Shown here: positions 1 through 11,454 of the stretch, piece by piece
How the letters are laid out: every line of letters begins with the position of its first letter
How positions within the stretch are numbered: position 1 is the first letter of the stretch
The notes under the pieces: model-generated
What the model was told of the DNA's origin: nothing
Database searches by the model: none
Seen by the model: the letters and a program-made list of their open reading frames with translations, nothing else
Translations under genes and position numbers: made by a program
Assembly: GCA_003255065.1 (NCBI GenBank)
Contig: QAOA01004109.1
Location: 21,178-85,177, forward strand
DNA: 64,000 nucleotides
Origin: Cercis canadensis
Taxonomy: Eukaryota > Streptophyta > Magnoliopsida > Fabales > Fabaceae
Direction of reading: 5' to 3'

Positions 1-425
1 CCCATTTAATTAGCTAACTTGTGTTCACCCTCATTGCACATTCTAGGGAAGTATAAAAACTCACCATGACAAACGGATTGCTCAAATGCGTGCACCTTTG
101 AATCATCAAAATACCCATTACTGAAAGTAGTGTTCCCATAGAGTTTCATGCCTACCATCTACCGCTACTGCCCTCCCCCCCTCCTTCTTTCTCCTCTCAT
201 CAGTGTACTTGATAAAAAAAAATACAATAGATAAAAATTGATAACATATTTGGATACAATACAATTTGATACATTACTTTGACCAAATATATGTTAAAAC
301 TTATTATGTATTACAAATCACGAATTAAACCAAAATGCAAATTAAAGATCTCAATGAGATCAGGCGTATAACAGTATGACACTTCATATGCTGTCATCTG
401 ATCGTTAGCAAGCCTTTACTTCAGT
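1..425. other. Intergenic stretch downstream of the chitinase
   Basis: No coding region, RNA gene or repeat is recognised here. It is AT-rich with a C-rich run near 174-183 and a short A-tract, and lies just beyond the chitinase stop codon, so its right part should hold that gene's 3' UTR. Confidence 0.5.
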
Positions 426-2101
426 TCATCTCTGCAGGATCCAGGACCTCGAAGCTGCATATAATCAACAATAGACAAGAGAACATTCGTTAGCCTTGTC
501 GTAGTGAACACCGTTACTATCTTTAAATAAAATAATTGAGTAAAACCCTTTTTTAGTTCCTGAATTATTCAGTGATTGACAAGTTAATCCTCCAAAAATG
601 TTCGCTGACAATTTTGTCCTCGAATTATGGTTCCGTACAACAAATTAGTCCTCAAATTATATTCGCTGACAATTTAGTCCTCGAATTATGGTTTCATACG
701 ACAAATTAGTCCTCGAATTAATCCTCAACTGAGGACTAATTTGTCGTACGGAACCATAATTCGAGGACTAAATTGTCAGCGAAAATTTTTTGAAGACTAA
801 TTTGTCGTACGGAACCATAATTTGAGGACGAAATTGTCAGCAAACATTTTTGGGGAACTAACTTATCCATCGTTGAATTTTTCAGGGACCAAAAAGGGGT
901 TTTACTCAAAATAATTTTATTGTTGTTATTTAAGAGTGCAATGCACTTAAAAATAAGTAATCTTTAATAGAAGGTGGAAGAAACAAATTTTACCTTGTCT
1001 TACGACTTTCCAATTGCTGTTAAAAGCATCATAACCAGAAGCCCAAAAGAAGTAGCCACGAAGGCGAAGAGCTTGAGCAAACCCTATCTTTGCTGTTACT
1101 GTTAGAGCATCATCGTAACCAACCCAGGATGTTCCAGAATAGGAATACACTGATATTGTTTCCACGTCATATACCACGGTGGCACTTGTGTTACTATTAA
1201 ACTGCTCCACTTCAAAGAATCTTAGGGTACCATTCCCGGGGCCCTCTCCGACAGCTGGTGCTCCCATGCCATGCACATTTGGGTCCCTCAGCGTCCACGT
1301 CCTTCCATAAAGTGGTATTCCCATTATAACCTTCTGTGGAAGAGCCCCAGCCCGGATCCACGATTGAATCCCATACATGACGTTCACATTGTTATCCGGG
1401 TTAAAAAATGCACCCGGAGCCCCGGTATCATTGTTCTCTGACCCATGTAAATCGTAAGACATTACATTGATCCAGTCCATGTTTTGGTTTATGGAAGCCA
1501 CAGGGTATGAACGTGACGTATTGGACAAGATAAACTCAACGGCGAAGTACACGGCGGCACTCAACAGCAGCGGTGGCTGACCTCTAGTTGTTGCGTCCTG
1601 ATTGATTGCATATCTCCATTCTTTCAAAAGGAAGTCCAAATCGTTCATTTCTTTTGGGTTTTGAGGGAATTCCCAATCAAGGTCAAGCCCATCAAACCCG
1701 AAATTTCTTGCTACCTCGATAGTGGAATCTATGAAGATTTTGCGTGTGGAGGAGTTAGAGACCATTGTAGCAAAGACAAGGGGATTACTATTTCCTCCCC
1801 CAATGGAGAGGAGGGTCTTGATGAGTGGGTCTTTGCTATGAAGGCCGCTTATGAAATTTGAGATGCTTGTTGCGGTTGAGTTGGAAATCTCCAACTTGAA
1901 TGTGACATTGTTTGGCAAAACAAAAGCATAGTAGAGGTGAGTGAATAACGATGTTTCTATGGCTGAAGCAGGGAGAAATGGTTGTTCAAACCAATAACCA
2001 CCTTTCACAACAGCCGCTGATGCTAATGCTGGCGCCTTGCCAGTGCTTCTGGCATAGACTATAGCAAGAACAAGGAACGGCACAAAATTGAGTCTTGCCA
2101 T
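426..2101 (-). CDS. Class V chitinase (glycoside hydrolase 18), two exons
   Basis: The predicted product hydrolyses chitin or N-acetylglucosamine oligomers and is probably secreted. Exon 1 is 994-2101 and exon 2 is 426-454. The intron (455-993) has GT and AG ends, and splicing replaces an unrelated read-through tail with the family-like ending RQASRSWILQR, giving 378 residues, close to the usual plant class V size. Residues 1 to about 28 look like a signal peptide. The GH18 signature DGLDLDWE is at 137-144 with the catalytic Glu at 144. SIGGG at 99-103 and MSYDLHG at 214-220 fit the barrel strands. Several N-x-S/T sites suggest glycosylation. A TATA-like stretch lies about 65 bases upstream of the ATG. 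The intron carries a MITE (538-907). All key residues are present and the gene looks intact. Whether it is a chitinase or a lectin-like class V relative cannot be told by eye. Confidence 0.93.
538..907. mobile_element. Fold-back MITE, Mutator-type 9-bp target duplication, in the chitinase intron
   Basis: The ends GAGTAAAACCCCTTTTT and AAAAAGGGGTTTTACTC are perfect inverted repeats, and the two halves remain largely complementary inwards. The interior repeats a unit reading roughly ACAATTTAGTCCTCGAATTA in both orientations. The nine bases AAAATAATT occur immediately outside both ends (529-537 and 908-916), which is the duplication size made by Mutator-like transposases. There is no coding capacity. 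It lies wholly inside the chitinase intron and accounts for about two thirds of that intron. Confidence 0.85.
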
Positions 2102-2165
2102 AAATTGGTTTATGGGTATTGCTTGGAGGCTGCGTTAAGGTAAGTCTTACTCAAATTAGGGGTAT

Positions 2166-2174
2166 GATATATAG
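2166..2174 (-). promoter_or_regulatory. TATA-like box of the chitinase gene
   Basis: On the minus strand a CTATATATCA stretch sits about 65 bases upstream of the chitinase ATG, a normal TATA-to-start distance for a plant gene with a short leader. It is assigned by position only. Confidence 0.4.
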
Positions 2175-2394
2175 GATTGTGTATGTGCGTTTTTGTTTTT
2201 CCCTAATTTTATATTGGGTTGTTTTTGTCCCATGAAATGTAATGGCTTCAATTATATGGTTTGAATAAAGTAAGAGCTATCAAACAACGTGTGATCAAGT
2301 GGTATTAAAGTTTTTTAAAGTTTATAAATTTCGTGTTTGAGCCTAGGATTGTAACTAAAGTACCCAAAAAGAATAAAGAAATAAAGTAAGAGCC

Positions 2395-2648
2395 CTCATT
2401 GTTTTCTAGTTTTGGTTACTTTTACTTGGAAGGTTTGTTCTGAAGTCTGTGTCTTTCATGATTGGTTTATAATAGCAAGTTAGGTACAAGTGAGCATAAG
2501 TACATAGCCGTCCATAGTGTCTCCATTGTTTTCTAGTTTTGGTTACTTTTGCTTGGAAGGTTTGTTCTGAAGTCTTTGTCTTTCATGAGTGGTTTATAAT
2601 AGCAAGTTAGGTACAAGTGAGCATAAGTACATAGCCGTCCATAGTGTC
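2395..2648. repeat. Tandem duplication, two copies of about 126 bp
   Basis: The segment beginning near CATTGTTTTCTAGTTTTGG at 2397 recurs at about 2523 with only a few differences; each copy ends near CATAGCCGTCCATAGTGTC. There is no coding potential. The low divergence suggests a recent duplication. Confidence 0.85.
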
Positions 2649-3459
2649 CCTTTATATTAGTTTTTGTCAACTGGACAGATATAGCAGAAGAATGTTAATT
2701 AATGCTAACTGTTCGAACAGAGTATGAGTATTGAGTAGTACCAAATGAAATATCAAATGCCACTTTATTTTCTAAGTCATATGGTTGAATAGTTGACCCA
2801 ATAACAGGTTAAAAAGTTGAATATCACACTGCAGAATCCGATCTGAAAAAAAATGTTATTTAATTTTGGTCCGCACAAGTTCCAGGACCATACTTAAGTT
2901 CAATGGAGAGAAAATGATGGAATTAACATCTCTCTTGCCGCTCTCTGTGATTCATTTATTTGCAAATTCTATTTATTAAGATATGTATCTATAATATCCA
3001 AATAAAATGATGGAATGAGCATCTTTCTTGTCTTAAGCTTTTGATTAATTTACTTGCAAATTCCATTGAATTAAGATATCTATCTACAGGTCTAAATTCT
3101 TATATGAAGAACTGTATGTTTGTAGATGGACTGTCCTTCGCTTTCTGTACATGGCCGGAAAATTAAATTGTTGGCTGGATGACAAGACTTGTTTCTTTCC
3201 CTCCTATTTCTTTGCCTTTCAAAATTTATCTACTTAGACAATCTGATGGCCAGACATGGCTGGACCACAAGACCTTTGAGTTATGTTTTCTCTATACCTC
3301 AAATATTTACTATTTCTTCCCAGTATTTCTTTAGCTTTTTGCACAATTTGATAGCTGGACCACAAGATTTAACTGATAGGATGCCACTTTTGTCATTCAC
3401 ATTGAATCTCTATCAATTCTACAAAAGATTCATATAACTGTAACCATATGATAAAGATT

Positions 3460-3605
3460 GTGTCACCCCATATATTTGAAATCTAACCGTACAAATAATT
3501 GCATAAGATCAACATCTTTGCCCTTACAGTTACAATATATGGTTAGATTGTGCCACCTCATGTCTTTGAAATCTAACCATACAAATAATTGGACAAGATT
3601 AATTA
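3460..3605. repeat. Short tandem repeat pair, about 80 bp period
   Basis: A block containing GAAATCTAACC followed by ACAAATAATTG appears at about 3478 and again at about 3567, each preceded by a GTGCCACC- or GTGTCACC-like string. It is non-coding. Confidence 0.6.
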
Positions 3606-3706
3606 CATCTTTTACTTGTACTGTACCTTCAACCATATTTTACCATTTCTTCCCATATTTCCTTAGCTTTTTACATTTTTATTTTTTATTTTTCTCCCTA
3701 TTTGTC

Positions 3707-4580
3707 AACACATTAACTAAATAAGGGGAGTGACTGTGTGTGAAATTTCTTCAAAACTTCAATTCATGAAAATGCTAGTTTAGCCTTTAGATACATACCA
3801 TTATTTCCTCATGATTATAAGTCACATGACAATGAAACCCATGAAAGCTCATAGAACTTGTGGTCCTCAACTCCATATAAAAATAAATGAATATGAAGTA
3901 CAATATTCTAATTTGATCCTTTTGGTTTTTACTTTATTACCTACTAAGCACATACATTTACTTTTAATTCATTTACACTCTTCCCGAAAAGAATTAATTC
4001 ATATAAATGGAAATGCAAGTGATGTGATACTCAAATGCACAAAGAAAGCTTTTCTCTAGCTTGCCAATGTTGAAGAGGAGAATATTCTAAATGGGCACGG
4101 CTTGCATTTTCAACACGTTAACCAAATAAAGGGAAGTTGATTGTGTGTGAAAATTTCTTTGAAATTGGATACTTCAATTCATGTAAGCGATGGTTTGACC
4201 TATAGATACATACTCTTATTTTCTCGGGAATTACAAGCCACACAACAATGAAACCCTTGAAAGCTCATGAAACTCGTGGTCCTCAACTCCATATAAAGAT
4301 AAATGAATATGAAGTACAATATTCTAATTTGATCCTTTTGGTTTTACTTTATTACTTATTAAGCACATACATTTAATTTTAATTCATTTACACCCTGCTC
4401 CGAAAAAATTAATTCATATAAATGGAATTGCAGGTGATGTGATGGTTACATGCACGAAGAAAACTTCTCTCTAACTTGCCAATGTTGAATAGATGAATAT
4501 TCTAAATGAGCATTTTTAACACGTTAACCAAATAAAAGGAGTTGATTGTGTGTGAAAATTTCTTCGAAATTGGATACTCA
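3707..4580. repeat. Tandem repeat of about 405 bp, 2.2 copies
   Basis: Three phase marks reading AACAC(A/G)TTAAC(T/C)AAATAA occur at about 3708, 4113 and 4518, each followed by a GTGTGTGAAA string. Copies 1 and 2 align along their full length, for example both contain GTGGTCCTCAACTCCATATA; copy 3 is only the first 60 bases or so. The short open frames inside are not conserved between copies, so I treat the unit as non-coding. Confidence 0.85.
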
Positions 4581-4686
4581 ACTCTGTCATTTTCCCACTA
4601 TCGACCTTGGCATTTGTCAATATCTGATATTCCCATTTCCCACTACAGCCAACGGCACTATTTTATTGAGTCGTCCAAAAGTTAAA

Positions 4687-4726
<40 letters not shown>

Positions 4727-6559
4727 AGGGGTGAGAATCGTGATTTGTGAGATAGAAATCTGTAGAAATTCAAAAACCAAAAGTTGCTTTCAAAGCTTTT
4801 CTATTCAAGTTCAACTGTTCTTCTTTCCTCTTCAACTATTCTTTTTTCTCCTGGTCCCACGTTGGCCAGACTCCATAATCCATAGTGGAGAGCAATTGAG
4901 CTTGCAACAGCAAAGTACAAATTACTTCAAGTCTTCAATATTTATTTTTATTTTATACGAATATATGATATAATTATGTAAAATTTCTCTTTTTTATTTA
5001 TTTCTTTGTTATATATTCATTTTGTACAAATTCTTGTGTTTTATGCTTTATAATGTAGTGTTTTATTTTAATCTCAATTAGTTATCAAGTAACTAAATAG
5101 CATAATACAATATTTTCAAAATATGAAAACACCTAGAGAGCAATTATAATTTGTAAAAGTTCAGTTGTTTTTTTTTTTTTTTTTTTTGCAAGGCAATTAT
5201 GTATTTTGTGTGAGAGATATTGGGCATTTAGGTGTAATTGAAGATTTGGTGAGGGTGAGAATTACTTTTGTAATATTTAATTTTTGCCCTAATGAATTGC
5301 TTCTCCTTTCTCATCAATGGACGTAGGTTTCACGTTGAAACCAAATCACGTTATATTTTGTATATTTTATGTCATTGTCTTATGCTTATGTGTATATAAA
5401 ATATTTTTTGATAAAAATATTTATAGTATATTTCTTGACTCCATTAGTCAAAATTTCTAGATCCAACCCTGATAACAAGTAACATGATACAAATATATAT
5501 AGGATTTGTGATTAATGTAATTTAAATCAAATAAGAAAAAATGTTTATGGGAAGAAAAAAAGTTATGAAAAGGATGTTTTGAGGAGTTTTAGTTATGATT
5601 TGGTTTGTTCTTGCTGAGGTTCCCCTTCTGTAGCAAGTAAAATTACATGACTTAAGAAAAGCTAGGTCCCAATAAACCCCCATGTGCTTTTACAGTGCTC
5701 ATCTATTTGTCATGTGCTAGCCATATTTAAGCTTGAAAAGAAGGACAAGAAAATGACATTATTATTTCTCATAAGTCCAAAAAAAAAAGGGCAAAAAAAA
5801 TACCATTTAGCTTTTAGTGCTTCGTTCTCATGTAACTCCTGCTTCTGTTCTAGTTGTGGCCACCATTGATTTTAATGGAGAAAACCTTTTAGCTGCTGTT
5901 GTCCTTTTTCATTTGTTAATATCTGATTTAGTATTATATAAAATGGAACAAAAATTTCATTAACTCGAGTATGCACTTGACTTTTAAAGACAACATTGAA
6001 ATGGAAAAGAAGGGGAGGGGGAAGGTGAAATTCAATTGCCTTACATTTAAAGAGTTTTAAAATCGATATGTAAGCATAGAGTAATTAATATTACTTAAAA
6101 TTGCTCTTCTCATATTAATTTGGGAGTATTAATTTGTAAATCATTTTAAGTTCCTATCCTCTAAGTAGTTTCTACCAGCAAAAAATAGGTTATAGAGATA
6201 TGAAGTTTGTAAGTAGTGAGGATTGAGGAATTTCTCAAGAATGAGATTCGCTCTACATGCTTGATGTTGAAACTTGAACATTTACAAACATTCGTCCTCG
6301 ATCTGCTATCACCTTAATAATAATAAGAGCATAAGTTGTTTTATGTGCATGTATGCCAAGGAGGATTTATGTTGAAAACTCTCATATTACATTCGCTACC
6401 TCTTACTGTTTATCTCATTCTCCCTTCCTGTTTCATCCATAAACTTGGTATTTGAGCTGAACTTTGCTACTCATTCAGCTACTTGAAAGAGGAAAAATAA
6501 ATTCCTGCTAAAACAAATTTCCGTACCTAGTTGTTGATATTTCTTCTTTCACAAGAAAA
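4581..6559. other. Intergenic stretch with simple repeats
   Basis: A (GA)n microsatellite lies at about 4686-4722 and a T-tract at about 5168-5188. The rest is AT-rich single-copy-looking DNA in which I see no gene, RNA or element. The short open frames across it lack codon bias and recognisable motifs. Confidence 0.5.
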
Positions 6560-6830
6560 AAGGTAAACTGTCATTTAAGTCTTTAAAAAATTCAAACTTA
6601 CACAAATTAGTCCTTAAGGGATGTTTATTACAAAACAATTCTGCAATCATCAAAATTCTTAATAAACCGGTCTAAAAATTGATGATTGAAGAACTATTTT
6701 GTACTAAATGTTATGTGAGTTTGTTAGTAATCTTGATGATTAAAAGATTATTTTGTAATAAATATTATTTTAGGGATTAATTTGTAAAAATTTAAATCTT
6801 TCGAAGACACAAATGACAATTTACTCTAGG
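6560..6830. mobile_element. Fold-back MITE, same style as the chitinase-intron element
   Basis: The left part reads GGTAAACTGTCATTTAAGTC and the right part, reverse-complemented, reads GAGTAAATTGTCATTTGTGTC, giving imperfect terminal inverted repeats that continue inwards through ACAAATTAGTCC-like units. A-rich nonamers on both flanks differ at one position, but their low complexity makes them weak target-duplication evidence. There is no coding capacity. Confidence 0.6.
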
Positions 6831-7069
6831 AAAAAATATACCTGAGGAGATACTCAAACCGTAAACAGTGCCAGGTACATACTATCAAGCTTATTTTCAC
6901 TTGAGAAGTCATTTTTTGCTACTTTTGTGAATAGAAAGCTAAATTCTTCCTGAACCAAAGCATTCTTCAGGTTTTCACATTGAGTGTTTTTTTGTTCAGA
7001 ATAAGAATTTTATCCTCACTACGTCTATATATTTAAATTAATAGTTATGTTTTGAGTCGAATACTTTGC

Positions 7070-7640
7070 TTAATCAACATAGAATGGAGTCTCCTATGAT
7101 TATGATAAATACAATAGGAAGCAAAATGATAAGCAATAGCTGCTGTTTGTTCCCCATTGTCATTTTCTTCCTCTTGAGCTGTCAATGCAGTTCATCCTGT
7201 TAAATGAATCTCTACCTTTTCCAACAATATCTAATTAATCACCATTAGCTACAAAACCATTACAAGCATCATTGCTAGAAAACCATTCTTTCTTATAACA
7301 CACATGATATGACCATCCAAATTATATCTAACAACAACAACGTTATGCTTTCTCAAACTTCTCTTTTCTGTTATTAAGTTCCTCCAAATCTGCAGTCAAT
7401 TTTCTACATCTAACTCGAATATGCCCCCTTCTTGTGGCAATAACAGCACTCTTCGTCTCTATAATCAGTCTTCATCTTCTTGCACCTAGCCCAAATATGG
7501 CCTATCTCATGACAGTAATAACACTGTATGTTGCTGAAATCAGTCTTTGGCCTTGAACTCAATCATGAGTCTTCTCTAATAGAATTGCTAGAACAAAATG
7601 AACTGATACCACGATCAAATTCAAAAATACACGCAACCAT
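7070..7640 (-). mobile_element. LTR-retroelement gag relic (zinc-knuckle region)
   Basis: On the minus strand a CCHC zinc knuckle of the form CYYCHEIGHIWARC is readable at about 7481-7525, followed by a second, less complete knuckle-like stretch. This is typical of the nucleocapsid part of gag in Ty1/copia-type elements. The rest of the element is not recognised, the limits are approximate, and it is an old, broken fossil. Confidence 0.55.
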
Positions 7641-7649
7641 ATCATTTTG

Positions 7650-8452
7650 AGTACGAGACTTCTCAATCATGGCCTTTTTTTATGCCTTTGGTATGTAACA
7701 AAGGCTTTCTCTTGGATAAGCAAAGTTGCCGTATTTTGTCAAAACCTGATTTACCGATCAGTAAATGCCTTACTAGTAAATATGGCTCACATGAAGGTTC
7801 ATTGCAATCTGTACAACAGCATCACGGATGTGGAAAGGAATTTTTGCAGCTTCAAATATTGTTATTTCTCATCTGGCATGAAGGGTGGGTAAGACGCTAG
7901 TATATCTCTACAGAGTCAGCATTGGTTTCCACTACAGCATTCACTTTCCAAACAGGGCTTGAGGCTTTCTCGAGTTAGCTCATTAATTATTCCTAATACT
8001 GGTCGATGGGATTCTAAATTGATTTATGAATGCTATCTACAACCGATAGCTCTGCAAATTAGCCAAATTCCAATTTCTAAATTTGGTGCGAATGATCATC
8101 TTATTTAGACAGGAGTTTGTCAGGTTATGCCGTGGTTATGATTTACTCTTTAGGGAGCAGCCATAGTTTCTCCCACAGAGGACTTTCCTTGGCCTCAATA
8201 ATGGCAACTCAAGTTTCCTCTCCGTCTAGTTATATTCCCGTAGAAGTTGTCATTCAACTCTTCCTGTGGCAACTACGATAAAAGCACATCATATCAACGT
8301 TCCTATGTCGTGCCCTTTCTGCCATCAACAGAATGAGACAATGGACTACCTACTTTTACAATGTGTCTTTGCCCACGCCGTTTGCTTTGGTTCTGACCTG
8401 ACTAATCATGGATTAATGCTTCTAATACTTCATCCCGAGTTATTCGTTTAGT
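7650..8452 (+). mobile_element. LINE-type relic: zf-RVT region of a non-LTR reverse transcriptase
   Basis: The stretch 8266-8451 encodes CPFCHQQNETMDYLLLQC followed by FAHAVCFGSDL. This is the zinc-binding C-terminal domain (zf-RVT) found after the reverse transcriptase of plant L1-type LINEs and related host copies. Upstream, KYGSHEGSL (about 7775-7800) and WHEG near 7875 resemble the linker that precedes this domain. Several stops and frame changes separate these pieces and no catalytic RT core is visible, so it is a 5'-truncated dead copy. It lies about 490 bases upstream of the intronless beta-galactosidase copy. Confidence 0.6.
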
Positions 8453-8873
8453 GCTCACATTGTTCAGTATGCATCAGCACCTAGACTGAATATATATATA
8501 TATATATACACACAAAATCTAGTTGATATTATATGACTTTTGAACAGCATGGCAAAGTTTGAGGTCAGGAAGTAAAAATTCGAAGGTTAAAGTACAACTT
8601 GGCGACAAGTTTACAGTTGTACTCTGTTAAAGGCAAAACTAAAAGCTAATAAGGTTATATTTTAGTCTTTCATTATAAGGCTATGTCTATACCTAATAAT
8701 ATTACAGCACTTTTCAATGCAGAAAGAAAGCTAATTATAGAACAAAAGATAAAATTTCCATCCTAATTAAAAGATAACTTCTCCTCCTACATGATAAAAT
8801 ATACTATTTATGGACAAACATTTAGATATAATTAGATAAGGTAAAAAAAACAATGGCAACAACAGCAATTAGG

Positions 8874-8883
8874 ACTATATAAA
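8874..8883 (+). promoter_or_regulatory. TATA-like box ahead of the beta-galactosidase copy
   Basis: CTATATAAA lies about 57 bases upstream of the probable ATG at 8939, the usual TATA position. If real, the copy carries its own promoter, which would argue against a simple processed retrocopy. Confidence 0.4.
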
Positions 8884-8938
8884 CCGGTCTTGCTTCTTGG
8901 AAAATTCACAAGCTTCACTGTTATGAGAACAAAACAAG

Positions 8939-11155
8939 ATGTCTCATCCAAGGCTTGGAATCTTTCTTATGGCATGTTCCACATTGCTATGGGCAAGCTC
9001 ATTAGCAATAGATGTTCAATATGATGTGAATGCCTTCATCATCAATGGACAAAGGAAACTTATATTTTCTGGTGCAATCCACTATCCACGCAGCACTGAG
9101 GAGATGTGACCAGACCTCATTCAAAAAGCCAAGGATGGTGGCCTTGATGCCATTGAAACCTATATCTTCTAGGACCACCATGAGCCGGCTCGTTGCCAGT
9201 ATGATTTCTCAGAAAATCTTGACTTCAAATTCTTAAAAATTGTTCATGCAGCAGGACTTTATGTTGTACTAAGAATTGGTCCCTATGTTTGTGCTGAATG
9301 GAACTATGGAGGTTTCCCAATGTGGCTACATAACATGCCAGGAATTCAGTCGAGGACAGACAATCCAATCTTCAAAAATAAAATGCAGATCTTCACAAAA
9401 AGATTGTGAACATGTGCAAAGAAACAGGGCTATTTGCATCACAAGGAGGACCAATTATCATTGCACAAATTGAGAATGAATATGGGGATGTCATCGGATC
9501 CTATGGCGAAGCTGGGAAAGCATACATCAAATCAATGGTGTGCACAAATGGCTCAAGCTCAAAACATTGGTGTCCCATGGATTATGTGCAAGCAAGGTGA
9601 TGCTCCAGCACCCATGATCAACACTTGTAATGGGTATTACTATGACAATTTTTGGCCAAACAATCCCAAGAGCCCTAAAATGTTTACCGAGAATTGGGTT
9701 GGTTGGTTCCAGAAATGGGTTGAAAAAAAGGGCACATAGAACCGCTGAAGATGTGGCATTTTCAATTGCGGGACTCTTCGAAAAGGGCGGTGTTTTTCAC
9801 TATTACTACATGTATCATGGAGGAACAAATTTTGGAAGAACAGCAGGTGGTCTATATATTGTGACATCCTATGATTATGATGCACCACTTGATGAGTATG
9901 GAAATTTGAACCAACCCAAATGGGGACATCTTAGGGACTTGCATTTAGCCATTAAATTGGGAGAGAAGGTCCTCAATAATGGTACTAGGACTGAGAAGCA
10001 ATCTGGCAATTTGGTCTATTTGACCACATATACAAACAATGCCACTGGTGAAAGGTTTTGTTTCATAAGCAACTCACATTGGTCTCTTGATGCAAATGTT
10101 GATTTGCAACAAGATGGCAAGTACTTTGTTCCTGCTTGGTCTATATCCATTCTCCAAGATTGCAAGAAGGAAGTTTACAACACTGCAAAGGTTAACACCA
10201 AAACTCCGTGTATGTCAAGAAACCATCTGTAGGAGAAGGTACATCCTCTCAACCCAATTGGACTTGGGCAGCAGAGCCAATAAAGGATACCCTTCAAGGC
10301 AAAGGTAAATTCCAAGCAACCCAACTTCTTGAACAAAAAGGAGTCACTGTTGATGCCAGTGACTACTTGTGGTACATGACCATCATTGACATTGATGACA
10401 CAACCTCATGGAAAAATGTGACTCTACAAGTGAACACGCAAGGTCATGTGCTGCATGCCTATATTAATAGAAACTATGTTGGCTCGCAATGGGGCAAGTA
10501 TGATAAACTCAATTTCATGTTTGAAAAACCCATTTCTTTGAAACAAGGGGCCAATGTCATAACTTTGCTAAGTGGAACAGTTGGGCATGCACATTATGGT
10601 GGCTTTTTTTATATGCAAAAGGCTGGTATTGTTGGGGGTCCTGTGAAATTGATTGGTAGTGACTCGAAGTCTAGTTTGGATTTATCAAAAAGGACTTGGT
10701 CTTACAAGGTTGGATTAAATGGTGAAGCCAAACAGTTCTATAATCCCAATTCCCTCCGCAAATCTAAAGCTAAATGGAGCTCGAAAAAACTTGCAATAGG
10801 GAGGCACATGACTTGGTACAAGACCACCTTTTAGACCCCTGCTGGTACAGACACTGTAGTGTTAGATTTGCAAGGCATGGAAAAAGGTCATGTCTGGGTT
10901 AATGGGCAAAGCATTGGGCGCTATTGGCCTACAATGCTTGCTGACAACAACGGATGCAGCCAAACATGCGATTATCGTGGCGATTACAAAGCTGAGAAGT
11001 GTGTTAGTGGCTGTGGTGAACCATCCCAAAGGTTTTATCATGTCCCAAGAAGCTTCTTAAACCGGGCTATAAACACATTGATCTTGTTTGAGGAAATGGG
11101 TGGAAACTCCTCACAAGTGTCTGTCCAAACAATTACTCGTGTAGAACAAGTGTAA
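8939..11155 (+). pseudogene. Beta-galactosidase (GH35) pseudogene, full length and intronless
   Basis: The intact relatives are secreted plant enzymes that remove terminal beta-galactosyl residues from cell-wall polymers. Reading begins at 8939 with a signal-peptide-like stretch, then GH35 signatures in order: IHYPRST (about 9078), [15 protein letters not shown] (about 9271), AQIENEYG with the acid/base Glu (about 9463), FTENW with the nucleophile Glu (about 9682), YYMYHGGTNFGRT (about 9801) and [14 protein letters not shown] (about 10888). Stops occur at 9106-9108, 9170-9172 and 10832-10834, and frame changes near 9395, 9540, 9725 and 10205. About 738 residues' worth of gene is present without any intron, whereas plant BGAL genes normally have well over ten. 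The C-terminal lectin-like domain is absent. It resembles the BGAL7/15 subgroup. It is either a processed retrocopy or a decayed intron-poor lineage; no poly(A) tail is seen. Confidence 0.88.
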
Positions 11156-11454
11156 AATTTTATAGCAAATTTTGATTGAATGATGATGATTACCACTTCA
11201 TTCAATGCTTTATTATTGTAAACACTATAAAATGTTTACTTATACATAAATCAAATTCTTTGTATAAACTTTAGACAAAAGATAAAAAAATTTATATATT
11301 ATACATACTAGTACTTTTTTTTCACATTTTCTTATTATTTGGTCTGTACTAAACATGTACTTCACAAATTTGACTAAAATCACTTAAATTTTTTCGGGGC
11401 GATGCTTTTGTTTGTTAAGAAAAATGAGATTCAGGTAGTATTTTAAAACACAAT
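11156..11454. other. Gap after the beta-galactosidase copy
   Basis: AT-rich DNA with no recognised feature. A poly(A)-site-like region of short AATAAA relatives follows the pseudogene stop, but nothing decisive. Confidence 0.4.

Noticed and set aside
9640-9888. Minus-strand frame inside the beta-galactosidase region
   Set aside because: It is a shadow of the GH35 coding sequence on the other strand, without a motif of its own.
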